From: Rhabditoides inermis
Lineage: Eukaryota > Nematoda > Chromadorea > Rhabditida > Rhabditidae
Assembly (NCBI GenBank): GCA_963966185.1
Contig: CAWZYM010000331.1
Coordinates: forward strand, 1 to 64,000
Direction of reading: 5' to 3'
DNA length: 64,000 nucleotides
In this document: piece by piece, positions 9,638-20,171 of the stretch
Layout: the number at the start of each line of letters is the position of its first letter
How positions within the stretch are numbered: the first letter of the stretch is position 1
Translations under genes and position numbers: made by a program
Notes under the pieces: model-generated
Told to the model about the DNA's origin: nothing
Database searches by the model: none
The model's input: the letters and a program-made list of their open reading frames with translations, nothing else

Positions 9638-11346
9638 GGTGGGGGGAAGGCTATTGCATAAGGGGTGATATGGATGGGGGAAGTGACCCGGGGCGTTCTC
9701 GTTTCGCGCGAGAGCCGGTTCGAATTCGAGAAATGGTTGCACAATCAGTGAAATTGATACGTCCTGTGTGAGAACGAAAATAGAGTAAAAACTCGTTTTC
9801 TTCACACACGTTTCTTTTTTATTGATTATAAAACGATCACTGTTAAAGTCGCAGACACTTATGTGAATCACAATCTGTATACCTGATAGTGCTGATAGCA
9901 GTGATTGGGTTATTTGTGTAATTCGAGAGAGTCAGGGTAACGTGGTTTCGAATCTGCGGCCAGTGCGGCGCGCATTCTTGTCGGTTGGTGGCACTACTGT
10001 CGTCTTGGTGAGTCCCCGAAGAAAAGACACGGCAAACGAGGTGAAGAGGGAACGTGGAACACATCACCTATTGGAAACACGCTGATCAGAGTAGTCAATT
10101 TCTTTATAATGAGGAAAAAACCACGTGACAAGGGAAATATACAAGGCAACGTCACAAAATGACAAGGATCACGAGTGTAAAGACGGCAAAAAATTGAAAA
10201 GACCCACTAACCTCCCCATGGTGGGTCCGGGCACGAAAGTTCCAAATGGATGATACGGTAACTAAGAGCTTTCATGTTTTCGCGAGTTTACGTTTTACGA
10301 GTAATTGTTAAGAAATGACCGTCATTTCTTTTCGATAAACGCAGTGAGGTCGCTCAGAATTAGCAATCAGCGGACATTGCTTCTATGGCGCAACTGATTA
10401 AAGTTTCGTCTGACAATCACGGGTCGCGGGTTCGGATCCGCTCACGAGTTTTGCTATAACTCTTTCGCTACAGTCAGCTTGCCTGCGAATCATAACGTGT
10501 AAAATTCGGTCAATCATTTGGGATTTTTGTCCACTTTAGACTTTCATTGAAAATGTTATTGAACTTTGAAATTAATAAAAACAACTTTTCTTTTCGTTGA
10601 AAGGGTGAAATTTGTCCCCAAAACCAATAATCGCGTCGTCCACTCACGTTCAATGCGTTGATTAGGGAGTTCACCCTTTGCGTACAAATAGGAAGGGGGA
10701 TTGTCAAAAAGAAAACAAAGTGTTACATGTATGGTGTTCAGGTGCCGACTCGCACGTATGTATTGTGACACAACAGCATTGTATTGTTTTTCTACAGAGA
10801 ATCCTCCATTTAGAGCGGTCAGCGGTGATCCACGGGCGTCGTATTCAATACACACTGCGCCTATAACCTACGTGTCAACACCAACGCTCACTGAGGGTAT
10901 GTTTCTTAATCAGCTGATAGTCACCCGGCTGGAGTCAAATCTCGCGTTTGATAATATTATTAATGGTTTAACCATAGGCGCAGACAAAACACAAAACACG
11001 AGTTACAAACTGGGTGGTCATTTGAGAGAGCGCGGAAAGGGGCAACCGCTCGCGAGGACGGGAAAATGAGAAGTGATCGCGCTTGAAAGCGCAAAGCGCG
11101 CGCTTGATTCTCCTCCCACTTCTCACCTGTAGTGCAATCGAGGTGTAATTAACTTTTCTATCGTTATTTTAAACGGCTGATAGCATTTCTGGACCGTCGC
11201 CGGATCATTTTCTAACTGTTTATTGACTGAGAGATAACTAACAAGGTGAGTGTTCCTTTTTGATGCATTGGAGAATCTGCGCACTGCACGCTAAACCTGG
11301 AAGAAGGAAGGAAGATTTATTACATCATCAACATGGATGTGATCAA
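9638..11346. other. Intergenic with dispersed repeats
   Basis: It contains tRNA-like modules (10381-10445; weaker B-box-like sequences near 9717 and 9945) and a repeat at 11018-11085 that is the inverse of 5222-5288. Nothing in it reads as a gene. Confidence 0.45.
10381..10445 (+). repeat. tRNA-like module
   Basis: It has an A-box-like TATGGCGCAACTGATTAAAG and a B-box GGGTTCGGATCC. The cloverleaf is not closed. Confidence 0.5.
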
Positions 11347-12100
11347 TCAGTTGCAAGCCAGTATAGTGTGGCAGAACTTCTCGGCGTTGATCTTGTCGCT
11401 GAACTTGATAAACAGATCGTACAGCCAGTGCACTCCCTTATCCGCATTCCTGAAAAGATGTTTTCAATCATATATATTCGAAAATCGTAATAATCTCTAT
11501 CAATTTTTCGCACTCAAAAATGCCTGTTCACTCACACTGTGCATAGATGGTCGAAGAACTCGATCCTGTGCAGAATCTTGTCGCAAACGGCCTAAAAATC
11601 AATAATTCATTTTTAAAGACTTAATATAGGTGTAATCAACCAGGACTCAAGAACGAAATTTAAGACGTCCGACGCCAACCAACTCAACTCTGCTGACGTT
11701 CAATCGGCTAAACAAAACAAAAAAACAACAACAAGGAAGCGACTCACGTCGACAAACTTGGTGAGGTGCTCGGCGCCATTTTTGCCCAGCTTGGGCAGCT
11801 CCTGCTTGACCAGAGTCACCCCCCGCTTGCACGGATCACACAGGAAGTTCGTGTCGAACACAACGTTCTTCTGAAATAATGCATTGTTTTCTTTCCGGCT
11901 GAAAATAATTGGTATGGCAGCAGCCTCTGAGATGAACGCATTGCTAACAATGAAAAAGAGTGGCTTCATTGGGTATCGTCCGAATCAAAGCAGCGATTGT
12001 AACATTTCAAAAAAGACCTTACTTTTTGCGGTTCCCCTACGAAAACGCTGTAGACTACGGGCAGGAGGAGAAGAAGAAGAAAGAGAAGTGACGACCTCAT
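11347..12100 (-). CDS. Saposin-like (SPP-type) secreted protein
   Basis: Four exons with matching phases: 12100-12023, 11870-11748, 11591-11536 and 11449-11347, giving 119 residues. Exon 1 is a signal peptide (MRSSLLFLLLLLLPVVYSVF). The six saposin-B cysteines are in the canonical order: CDPC in NFLCDPCKRGVTLV, AVC, HLC, FC and AC at the C-terminus (ILACN). The C-terminal half (FDHLC..INAEKFCHTILAC) is a textbook saposin tail. The expected role is membrane or lipid interaction after secretion, for example a gut antimicrobial or digestive role. This is a second saposin-like gene within 4 kb of 7959-8515, but on the opposite strand and with different intron number, so it is not a recent tandem copy. 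Confidence 0.85.
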
Positions 12101-12411
12101 TGCGTGTAAGTACGACTCGAACACATGTATTGACCAGTCTACTGCTTTATATGGTGTATCAAGTATCAGTGATAAGGTCGAGACCAGCGACAGCAAACAA
12201 GGCTCACTCGAGAGAGTACGCGATGAGTAGTCCATTCCTGGCTGTTGACTCCTTTCTGATAGGAGGTGATAAGAACATGTGAGGTAAGCAGTACTGAACA
12301 GGAAACAGGTGATAAACGACGTCAATAGGTTATCAGTAGGGAAACAGAGGTGTTATGACGATACTCGATAGGTGTGTAAGATGAATTTCAAACGACTTAC
12401 TCACTGACTGT

Positions 12412-13492
12412 TAAAGGATGTATCCGGACAATGTGTTATTGATCTTCAGGATGGGGTCCCTTTTGTTCTCTTCAATGAAGACGAGTAGTTCTGTTTGCAT
12501 TGAAAAATTGACAAAAATACAAACAATTTTTTTAAAGTTCATAAAATAGTGAACGTTGGCGCAGGTCAGCGTGCGTATGCAGGCCCATGTCTACTGTACC
12601 CCAGTCAGGACAACAACACAATGGTTTAGAAGAGAGAGTTTACTTATATGAGAGCATGATATACAAGTGATTAGCATATGATATGGAATAGCATACAGTA
12701 TATGGCTAAGAGCAGTGTAATGTACTACGTACACGTGTAGTCAACAACACACACAATGACAGATGACTCTAGGAGTCTTCATAAGAAGAGTCTCCATGAA
12801 CTAGAATGATTGGGGTGTCGGCGGTGTGGCTTATATAGTGGCTGACTGGCGGGAAAACACTGATAGACTCTGATCTATTGGCGGGAGATCACTGATATAC
12901 TATGATCTACTGGTGGGATCGGCGGGAGGGTTGCCGTTGGCGGGAGTGAGAGGAGTGAGGGGAGCTAAGGGGCGCGGCTGACATGCCGGCGGAGAATGTG
13001 GGTCACGGGAGTGAGCGGGCCTGTAGAAGGGGCCGCGAACGTCGCTCATCCTTCCTCGTAGTTGCTCTTCCTCTCCTCGTCCCTGCTCGTGCCATCGGGT
13101 GCGCGTGTGGAATGTGCGCCCGATGAGTGAGTGCTCGGTCTGCTCGGTCTGCTCGCACGTGGTGTAGCTCCCACCTGGAGTGGACTCTACTTGGTCCCTT
13201 TCACTCACAGGCACTACGTACGTAGAACTGTTACTCGCGGCACTCTCGGCACTCTCGGTACTGTAGGTACTCTTGATACTGTAGGTACTCTCGGTACTGT
13301 AGGTACCGCGCCTCTGTGAGTAAAGAGACCCGACTGTCCCAGCCTACACTAGAGTATACTAAGACGAGTGCACACATAGTGAACCTCACACTATGTGACA
13401 AAATTTAAAAAAAAGTTTCACTGACGAGAACAAAAGCGACCCCAACCTGAAGATCAGGCATGATTACTTTGTCCGGATAAATCCTTTAAATA
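12412..13492. mobile_element. Inverted-repeat element, ~1.08 kb, imperfect 65-bp arms
   Basis: The left arm 12412-12475 (TTAAAGGATGTATCCGGACA...) matches the reverse complement of 13422-13492 (TTAAAGGATTTATCCGGACA...) with a modest number of differences. The interior holds short tandem repeats (12845-12925; 13225-13312) and no ORF of interest. It is a candidate non-autonomous DNA transposon; no transposase is seen and the target duplication is unclear. Confidence 0.6.
13225..13312. repeat. Short tandem repeat, GGCACTCTCGGTACTGTA type
   Basis: Units of CTCGG(C/T)ACTGTAGGTA are repeated about six times imperfectly, inside the element at 12412-13492. Confidence 0.8.
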
Positions 13493-13765
13493 TCGAGTTT
13501 CAAATGTACTTGTTTGTTTCTAGGTAGTGATCACAGCAGCTCACAATTCGAAACAAACAACAATCGTGACAATCACTTCTCTACTATGAAACTAAATTTT
13601 CATTGCCGGTTTTCGTGCAGATCTCACATATCTCTTTCATTACCCACTTCCCACATTTGCACCTGATTAGCTTGTTTCTAGTGAGCCAATCAGTGGGCGA
13701 CCGCTGGGAATGGGCGGGGCTTAGAGGGCGGGGCAACAATGTCCTCCTAACACCCGTCATTCCCG

Positions 13766-15763
13766 ATGCCGTACTACGCAAAGAGCGCCTACTACCCTGA
13801 CGCTCGCGACCAAGGTGGGCGTGGTTTCTAAGGGCGGGGCCACGTATCGATTGCAGCGGCGGCGCAGCCACAGCCGCAGGCCGCTCATCCCGCTCCGACG
13901 CAGGGACAGCTGCACGGACAGGTGGTTCAATCGATAACCAATCGATAACCATTCGATTAGGTGACTGGCGGTTCGTTTAATATCGACGTGTCGCGTCTGC
14001 CTCAGGCGATGCTGCAACAGCTGCAAGCACTCCAGACACAGCAGATGGCTGAGCACCAGGAGATGCAGCGCGTCGCTCAAAGTGAGTACGGGATACGGTA
14101 TGGTGGATTGGGGTACGGTACATTGAATTATAGTGCCGCCGCCGGTGTACTCTGACTACGCGCCGGATCCCGGCTACGCTTTTTACTATGCGCCCGCTCC
14201 GCCCGCGTCTCGCCCCGCCCCGGTCAGCCACGCCCTTCCGCCGGCGCCGGTGCAGGCCTGTCAGCAGACAGTGCAGCCAGTCCACCAGCAGACCATCAAG
14301 CCCGTGTCCGCTCTCACTCGCCAACAGCCTACCGCCTACAAGACCCCTCCTCCGCTGCCGCCGCAGGGAGAGGTACGGTATCGCGGGTATACTGTGCCTA
14401 CCGTATACCTAGGCGCCCGTGGAGGTGCTGTCGGGCTACGGCTTTGAGCAGGAGGAGCGGACGGTTACGCGCCGCTCCGCTCCGCAGCCCCGCTACGTGC
14501 ACACGATGCTCGCCCCCGGAGAGCAGGTACGAATACGGTACTTGGAATTTGGGTCACATTACTTTGCATTTCAGCCGTGGATGTTCGAGGAGTCGGCGTA
14601 CATGGAGGGCGGCCTCAATGAATATACCAACCCCAGCTACACTGACGGCGTGCACAACACGCTCGGTGAGTGACGTCATTTGGGTGACGTCATCGTGTGA
14701 CGTCATTTCAGAAGAGGTGCCGTCGGTCGAATTTCTGACGCGCAGCTTCCGCAATGAGGTGGCGCCCGCGGTTCCCGAGAAATCGACTACCGTAGTGACC
14801 CTCGATGAGCCGCTGCGCTCGCAGGCCACTCTCCGCGCGCAGGCCCCGCCCACCATGGCTCCGCCCACTCTGCGCGGACAGGCCCCGCCCACTGTGAAGT
14901 CATCGCGCGCGCGTGCTCTCGCCGAGTCGGCCTACTATGGTGGAGTGCCGAACGACGCCATCTATGCGTTTGCCGGGGAGAACCAGGTATAGTACTGTAG
15001 ATTACCGTAATCAAGTTAGCATTACAGTATACTGCCCCGCAGCCGGTCGCTGTTGGGCAGGAGCTGCTTCAGCCCACCCCGAGAGACACCTATGAGATTG
15101 CGCAAGGTTACTCTAAGCTCCGCCCATCTAACCACGCCTTCTTTTCAGAGCCGGCCCAGGCGCCGCAGCACCATGCGAACACCTACCAGATTCAGCAGGG
15201 TAGATCCACGAAGCTCCGCCCTATCTGACTCCGCCCATTCCAGAGCCGACTCACCAGCAGACTCTGCCGCAGTACCAGTACAGGGACACGTACGCGATCG
15301 AGCAGGGTGAGTGACGCAGGCGCCGCCTCCACAAGCCCCGCCCCTTCAGAGCCGGCGCGCGACTCGGAGTCGGTGGACTCGGCGACGACTGCGGTGTCGG
15401 ACGTGGAGTTGGAGCGTGTGACGCGGATTCAGATGGAGGCGCGTCGACAGGCCGCCGCCCAGCAGGCTGCGCTCCACGCCAACTCGCCCCTCCCCTCCCA
15501 CCAGGTTTATATTGATTGATATCGATTGATGGACATATTGATGATTCATTGCACTCTATCGGATGATTGAAGTGGCGCAAATATGTTTGCATCTCTATGT
15601 CATTGTCTGTATGGGTATTGATCGATTATCGATTATCGATTGCTTTCAGGATCCTCGCAAGACTGGCGCGTTCCGCATGCCGATGTCTGGCTTCGCCTTC
15701 TCGGACTACCACTGCGAGCAGCTCAACGACGCCGCGTCCTGCATCGACATCAACGCCCTCTGA
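13766..15763 (+). CDS. Pro/Gln/Ala/Tyr-rich protein, 12 exons, unidentified
   Basis: Exons: 13766-13814, 13857-13921, 13961-14081, 14134-14372, 14413-14526, 14575-14665, 14712-14986, 15043-15106, 15149-15199, 15244-15306, 15350-15504 and 15650-15763. All phases agree, giving 466 residues. It begins MPYYAKSAYYPDARDQ and is low-complexity throughout: Gln-rich (LQQLQALQTQQMAEHQEM), Pro/Tyr-rich (PPPVYSDYAPDPGYAFYY) and an Ala-Pro repeat (RAQAPP / RGQAPP). Exons 8-10 are small and each end in a related motif (DTYEIAQE, NTYQIQQE, DTYAIEQE), so they are probably exon duplications. The last exon is conserved-looking (GAFRMPMSGFAFSDYHCEQL). There is no signal peptide or membrane segment. Most introns are 40-60 nt. 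The function is unknown; a scaffold or structural role is only a guess. Confidence 0.75.
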
Positions 15764-15909
15764 GGCCACGCCCACTCCAGGCCGCGCCCACTCTAGCCCC
15801 GCCCACCTACTTACATTGTTTTGTCGCAACCTAGCCGTTAAATATGTGTGTGTGTGTTGTTCGCTCGTCAGCAGTTCCTTATCGCGCTGTGTGTTTGGTT
15901 AGAACTTAG

Positions 15910-15915
15910 AATAAA
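15910..15915 (+). terminator. Polyadenylation signal AATAAA
   Basis: It lies 147 bases past the stop codon of the 466-residue gene, the usual distance for a compact 3' UTR. Confidence 0.6.
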
Positions 15916-16153
15916 ATTACAAATATGAGACTGAATACTTACTGAATTGTCAGGTGACCAAAGTTCAAGTCTGATTATTTAATCTGATTATTATCAAATT
16001 CATCATCATCGAAACATCTGTTTAGAACGGAACAGCAATTTGGCAGTGGTGTGGTCGACAGCCCGACCTCAACGATAAGCAGACAATCTGATCTTCTGAT
16101 AATGTAAAATGCAATCTAATACATGAGACAGTGCGAGAACAAAAACTTTTTTC

Positions 16154-16229
16154 AGAGTGTATTGAATATTGCGAAATAGTGGATTTTGCTAACCAGCAGC
16201 ACGCTATTTCGCAATACTAAATACACTCC
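16154..16229. repeat. Hairpin-forming inverted repeat
   Basis: Arms GAGTGTATTgaATATTGCGAA and its near-perfect inverse (TTTCGCAATAcTaaATACAC) surround a ~22-base loop. There are no ORFs. It is possibly a tiny foldback element or a solo end. Confidence 0.7.
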
Positions 16230-16860
16230 GAAAACAGTGGGTATCTCAACTGTCTTTGAATCACAACGAGAAGGAACGAGATGTGTTGGACCGCAGACAC
16301 AACGGAGGCGTATGAGGTGGTTCGTTTCGTCAATCATCGGTCATAATATAATATAATAGTTTATTCATAAGTTATTATGACATACACACAAATCGAACTA
16401 TGAAATAGTACAGCTACGGTTTGGAACTGTTCGTATTCGAATTGCGGGGCTTCACTTTCTCCAGACACTATTGGCGTTACAGCATATGCGGGCTAGTTTT
16501 CAAATCAACCTTAACCTTATCGAAAATGGGCGTCATTTTCACAGTTACTCTCTACCTAGGCGGTCTGCTGCAAGAAAGGTGTGGTTGCTGCCTTTAATAG
16601 ATGTCAAACTCAACTTTTGCTGGCAAAAGATCCTCAGAAAGATCTCGGAACAGCCTCACACCCTCAGAGAGATCCCTAGAAAGTGCTTGTTTGTATTATT
16701 AAAGGAACAGTGGTGACTTTATTCTGCAACTAGCTTTCTTGAACGCGGATTACCACTCATGCAAAACATTTTACGTAGACAGGACTCGGGTTTTGATACA
16801 TAATCGAGTATCTTGCAATTTTCCTTGTTTCTTATGTCGAAGAAACTTTTTTCTTTTCAG

Positions 16861-17618
16861 ATGCGTTACTACTACATCCACAAGTTCCTACAGATCTGCG
16901 TCGCCGCTCTCTCCCTCTACCTCCTCGTCATCGACACCCGCCTCTGCGGCCACACCCCCGTCGACAAGGTATACGGTAGTCTACAGTAACCCCCCATGTA
17001 CAGTACGCCAGCTCCTCAACTCGCCTGCTAACCCGTGCGCCGAGCGGCTCGTCAATATTCTGCTGGGTCCGAAGGTATAGAGTACCGTAGTTTTGTTACT
17101 ACAGTACACTACAGTATTCTAGGCGGACAAAGTTGCACCCGCCACTCTGGCGCCGGTGGTTGTGGAACATGGAACGTCTACTGAGAAGACGACGGTTCAA
17201 GACACAACTGTTGAGCCGAGCGCTGCTACGACCAAGGTAGGACTGCTCGGAGTGTGAATCGGATGACGTCATCACAATGACGTCACTTCATACAGTCGGC
17301 ACGAATGAAGCGCGACGTGGAATCTGCTGCGGTGGCGCTGGAGTCTACGGTCTTCCACCAGCCCCCGCCCACCCATGCTCCTGTGGTGGAGGAGGTGACT
17401 GCCGCCGGCCGCCCTCCCCCCGCTCCCCTCTCTCCCGCCAAGGCGCGCCAGGTCACCATGCGCAGCCACAGCTGCATCGACGTGGGTGGTCTCCCTCAAT
17501 CGATAATCGATCGATATCACCTCTCAGGTGTACCAGCTCGATCTATTTGGCGTCGGCCATCCGCTGATCGGAGACAGACTGGCGAGGCTGCGCATCCCAG
17601 CCATTATGCTTCTCATTG

Positions 17619-17681
<63 letters not shown>

Positions 17682-18289
17682 CTCTATTGCCTTGTTCAGA
17701 TCGTCTACCTCATCTTCAACATGGGCTCGGTGTTCCAAAAAACGGCTCCTCCCAACAGGGTACGGTAGACTACAGTATGTCAAGACTACCGTATACCTAA
17801 GTGCTACGACGGCTCTATCAACCTGGTGCACGCGACGCTCTGGATGTTTGTCGGTGTTCCGATGCTCTTCATGCACTCTGAGTGGCACGACGCCTGGATG
17901 GTAATCGATAATCGATCGATAACCAATCGATACATCGATCGATTCCAGGTCTCCTCGTCCAACCTCATCCCCGCATTCCCCGCAAAATGGCAGGCAGTGC
18001 AGATCATCGCTGCTCTTTCCGTTTTCGTGTACGCTCTCGAGACCATCTTCAACAAGGTATACGGTAGCTACCGTAACCCGCACTCTGGTTACAGTACCTC
18101 TACGTGAACGTCTACATGGAGCGCACGTTTGGCTCGTACGAAGTGGTGCATCCGATCGACGAGGGATACAGGGTGAGTGTTATCGATCGGTATCGATCGG
18201 TATTGATTGGTATTGATCGGTATTGATTGTATCGCTTGCAGATCCCCTTCGACCACCGCCAGAATCCATTCGCTCACGACGAATTCTGA
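16861..18289 (+). CDS. Four-helix membrane protein, unidentified (MARVEL-like topology)
   Basis: Ten exons, every junction phase 0: 16861-16968, 17012-17074, 17123-17236, 17296-17481, 17528-17620, 17700-17759, 17802-17900, 17949-18056, 18095-18172 and 18242-18289; 318 residues. TTTTCAG directly precedes the ATG, which suggests trans-splicing. A first hydrophobic helix lies at about residues 8-26 (FLQICVAALSLYLLVID). A Pro/Thr/Val-rich loop of ~120 residues follows. Three more helices are IPAIMLLIEIVYLIFNMGSV, LVHATLWMFVGVPMLFMH and VQIIAALSVFVYALETIF. The C-terminus is short and polar (QNPFAHDEF). Topology resembles MARVEL/tetraspan proteins, but no diagnostic motif was seen. All junctions being in phase 0 is notable. 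It is the co-oriented neighbour of the Pro/Gln-rich gene. Confidence 0.8.
17621..17690. repeat. (CT)n microsatellite forming a 5' splice site
   Basis: Intron 5 of the membrane-protein gene begins GTCTCTCT; the donor GT is the first dinucleotide of the tract. Confidence 0.9.
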
Positions 18290-18307
18290 GAATAGTCGTG
18301 AATGCGC

Positions 18308-18313
18308 AATAAA
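18308..18313 (+). terminator. Polyadenylation signal AATAAA
   Basis: It lies 18 bases after the stop codon of the membrane-protein gene. Confidence 0.6.
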
Positions 18314-18491
18314 TGTGTATCGATATGTTGTTTGTGTGATTAGTGAACTGTTGTGATTAATGGAACTGATGTAAACATGATATTCAGTAGATTCCAAATT
18401 GCGCTGCTCGCGCCGATGTTACCTCATTGTTTTAGGTGACTTGTCAACAACAGATTCCTGCCGACTTTAACCAAAACAAAACAAACTCAGA

Positions 18492-19486
18492 TTTTCTTTA
18501 AAAAGTACTTGCGTAAAGAGATTCACTTTGTCTTAACCCAATGCAACAAAAGCACATGCATAAAACATAAAACGTTTACAAATACTAACACAAACCTGCG
18601 CATACCGGACTGTTAAAGTAACATTTGAAATACTTATAAGGATACAAAAAATATACATAATGTCAATATTAGGAGAGAGAGAGAGAGAGGCGCAGGTTTG
18701 TGTTAGTATTTGTAAACGTTTTATGTTTTATGCATGTGCTTTTGTTGCATTGGGTTAAGACAAAGTGAATCTCTTTACGCAAGTACTTTTTAAAGAAAAT
18801 GTATGTGCTTTTGTTAAATTTCATTGAAATTTTTACTATACGCTGAAGTATGACTACTCATCTTCACCTCTCACTGTCTCACTATCTCACTGATTTCTCT
18901 CCCTTCTCCCGCTATTGTTCTCTCTCTCTATCTCTCTTTTCTCTCCCTACCCCCCCCCCCCGCTCTCTCACGCTTTCTTCTTTCTCTCCTGTTCTTTCTC
19001 TCTCTGCTCTCTCTCTCTCTCTCTCTCTGCTCTCTCTCTTCCTCTCTCTCTCTGCTCTCTCTCTTTCTCTCTTTCTCTCTTTCTCTCTCTCTCTTTTTGA
19101 AGATCACAAGTATTCACGAATTGTCGTTACGTTTCAAAAACGTTTTCACATGTTTTCTACCAGTCGGTATCGCGCCTCGTCCTGGTTATAGTGAGCCAGC
19201 AAAAATATGCAAACCCGGCGCGCATTAGACGCTGGCGGCGGCGAGGCTGGCTACACGCTGGGTGCAAGTTGGGTGCACGTTGGAAAAAGTCGGCGGTCAG
19301 CGTGACGGGAAGGAAGCGCTGGCCTCTCGCCTCTTGGGTGCGCGCGATCGCTCATAACTTCTTTCGGAGAAAAGATACAAAGATGCCATCGACCAGTGAT
19401 ATGGCCTACGGAACGGTGCGAATCTAACTAAGCCAAACGTAAGCCAAACGTAAGCCAAAAGAGAGGGCGCTGCGCGCCCTCTCTAA
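18492..19486 (+). mobile_element. Helitron-like foldback element, compact copy (copy 1)
   Basis: It starts TTTTCTTTAAAAAGTACTTG after A18491. Arms of ~105 bp (18492-18600 and 18690-18797) are near-perfect inverted copies, and the second arm ends AAAGAAAA, mirroring the 5' terminus. A conserved stretch (GCTTTTGTTAAATTTCA), a CT microsatellite (18880-19096) and a 390-bp 3' region follow. The 3' end is a hairpin (GAGAGGGCGC-tg-CGCGCCCTCTC) followed by CTAA at 19483-19486, then T. The 3' region (ATCGCTCATAACTTCTTTCG...) is shared with the copy ending at 50590. No coding capacity is seen. The ends (A^T target, 3' hairpin plus CTRR, no duplication) are those of Helitron/Helentron elements; mobilisation is inferred. 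Confidence 0.75.
18880..19096. repeat. CT-rich microsatellite inside copy 1
   Basis: An imperfect (CT)n tract with a short C run at about 18951-18961. It occupies the same position after the foldback as the much longer tracts in the copies at 39321 and 62388. Confidence 0.95.
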
Positions 19487-20171
19487 TTTCGTTTTGTTTT
19501 CATGTGTTTCAATTCGGAAGTTTTACAATCACTGGAATCAAAGCACCAAGTGCATCATCACCAAGTCACCACCGAGGCTACGGCTACCATGGAAATTTTC
19601 AGGATGTCATATAGTGGGTCCGCAAATGAGTTCCACTCTTTTCATGAGAGATATTGAAGTAGTTAGACAACGATCTGAACCGATTGGACGGTGTTTCAAA
19701 TTCGACAAAACATTGCGGCGGTTCGCAGGTTCGAACCCACGACGATCCACAAAATAGAAATATGATATACGAATGCCAAAGAAATTCTGCAGTCTCATCC
19801 CACCAGCCCGATTATTTTTTGATCGGAAAACACTAGTTGCGCGCTTAGTACATGTTCCATGCGATGTGTTCCAGTCTTTGGCAGCAGGGTGCATACTAGG
19901 AACGGACAAAGACGCGTTGTCACGTTGTCAGAAAGCAAGTAGAAAAGAATCGAAATCGCTACGGATATCTACGGACGGACAAATCGCTGCACTGTGGAAC
20001 CAACTCTCCTCTCGAATTCACAACACGATTTCACTATGCTTGGAACACATCATCATTTTATCCACACATGGCCAGTTCATACACAAACATCGTTCAATTC
20101 AAAAAGAACACAATCGCACAATCTGTCGTCGCCAAATCTACCAAGTTCACACACACACACTCAAGCTACTG
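19487..20171. other. 3' flank between the mobile element and the metallopeptidase gene
   Basis: A B-box-like CAGGTTCGAACCC lies at about 19728-19740 and suggests another tRNA-derived repeat. ATATAGTGGGTCC at about 19609-19621 also occurs at 2367. No gene is seen. Confidence 0.45.

Larger units (their letters stand above)
12101..13765. other. Intergenic, largely an inverted-repeat element
   Basis: It is dominated by the element at 12412-13492. Between that and 13765 the sequence is a probable 5' flank of the following gene, with a GC-rich GGGCGGGGC motif at 13714-13736. Confidence 0.5.
15764..16860. other. 3' flank and intergenic
   Basis: The 3' UTR is followed by AATAAA at 15910. A hairpin element lies at 16154-16229. 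A TTAAAGGAACAGTGGTGACT sequence at about 16700 is a lone end of the element type at 2382 and 6400. Confidence 0.5.

Noticed and set aside
12900..13214. Minus-strand 104-codon ORF rich in Pro/Arg
   Set aside because: It lies inside the inverted-repeat element, with low-complexity composition and no splice or start support.
19191..19427. 78-codon ORF in copy 1
   Set aside because: It lies in the conserved 3' region of the mobile element, and the homologous 3' region at 50218-50590 lacks the frame.
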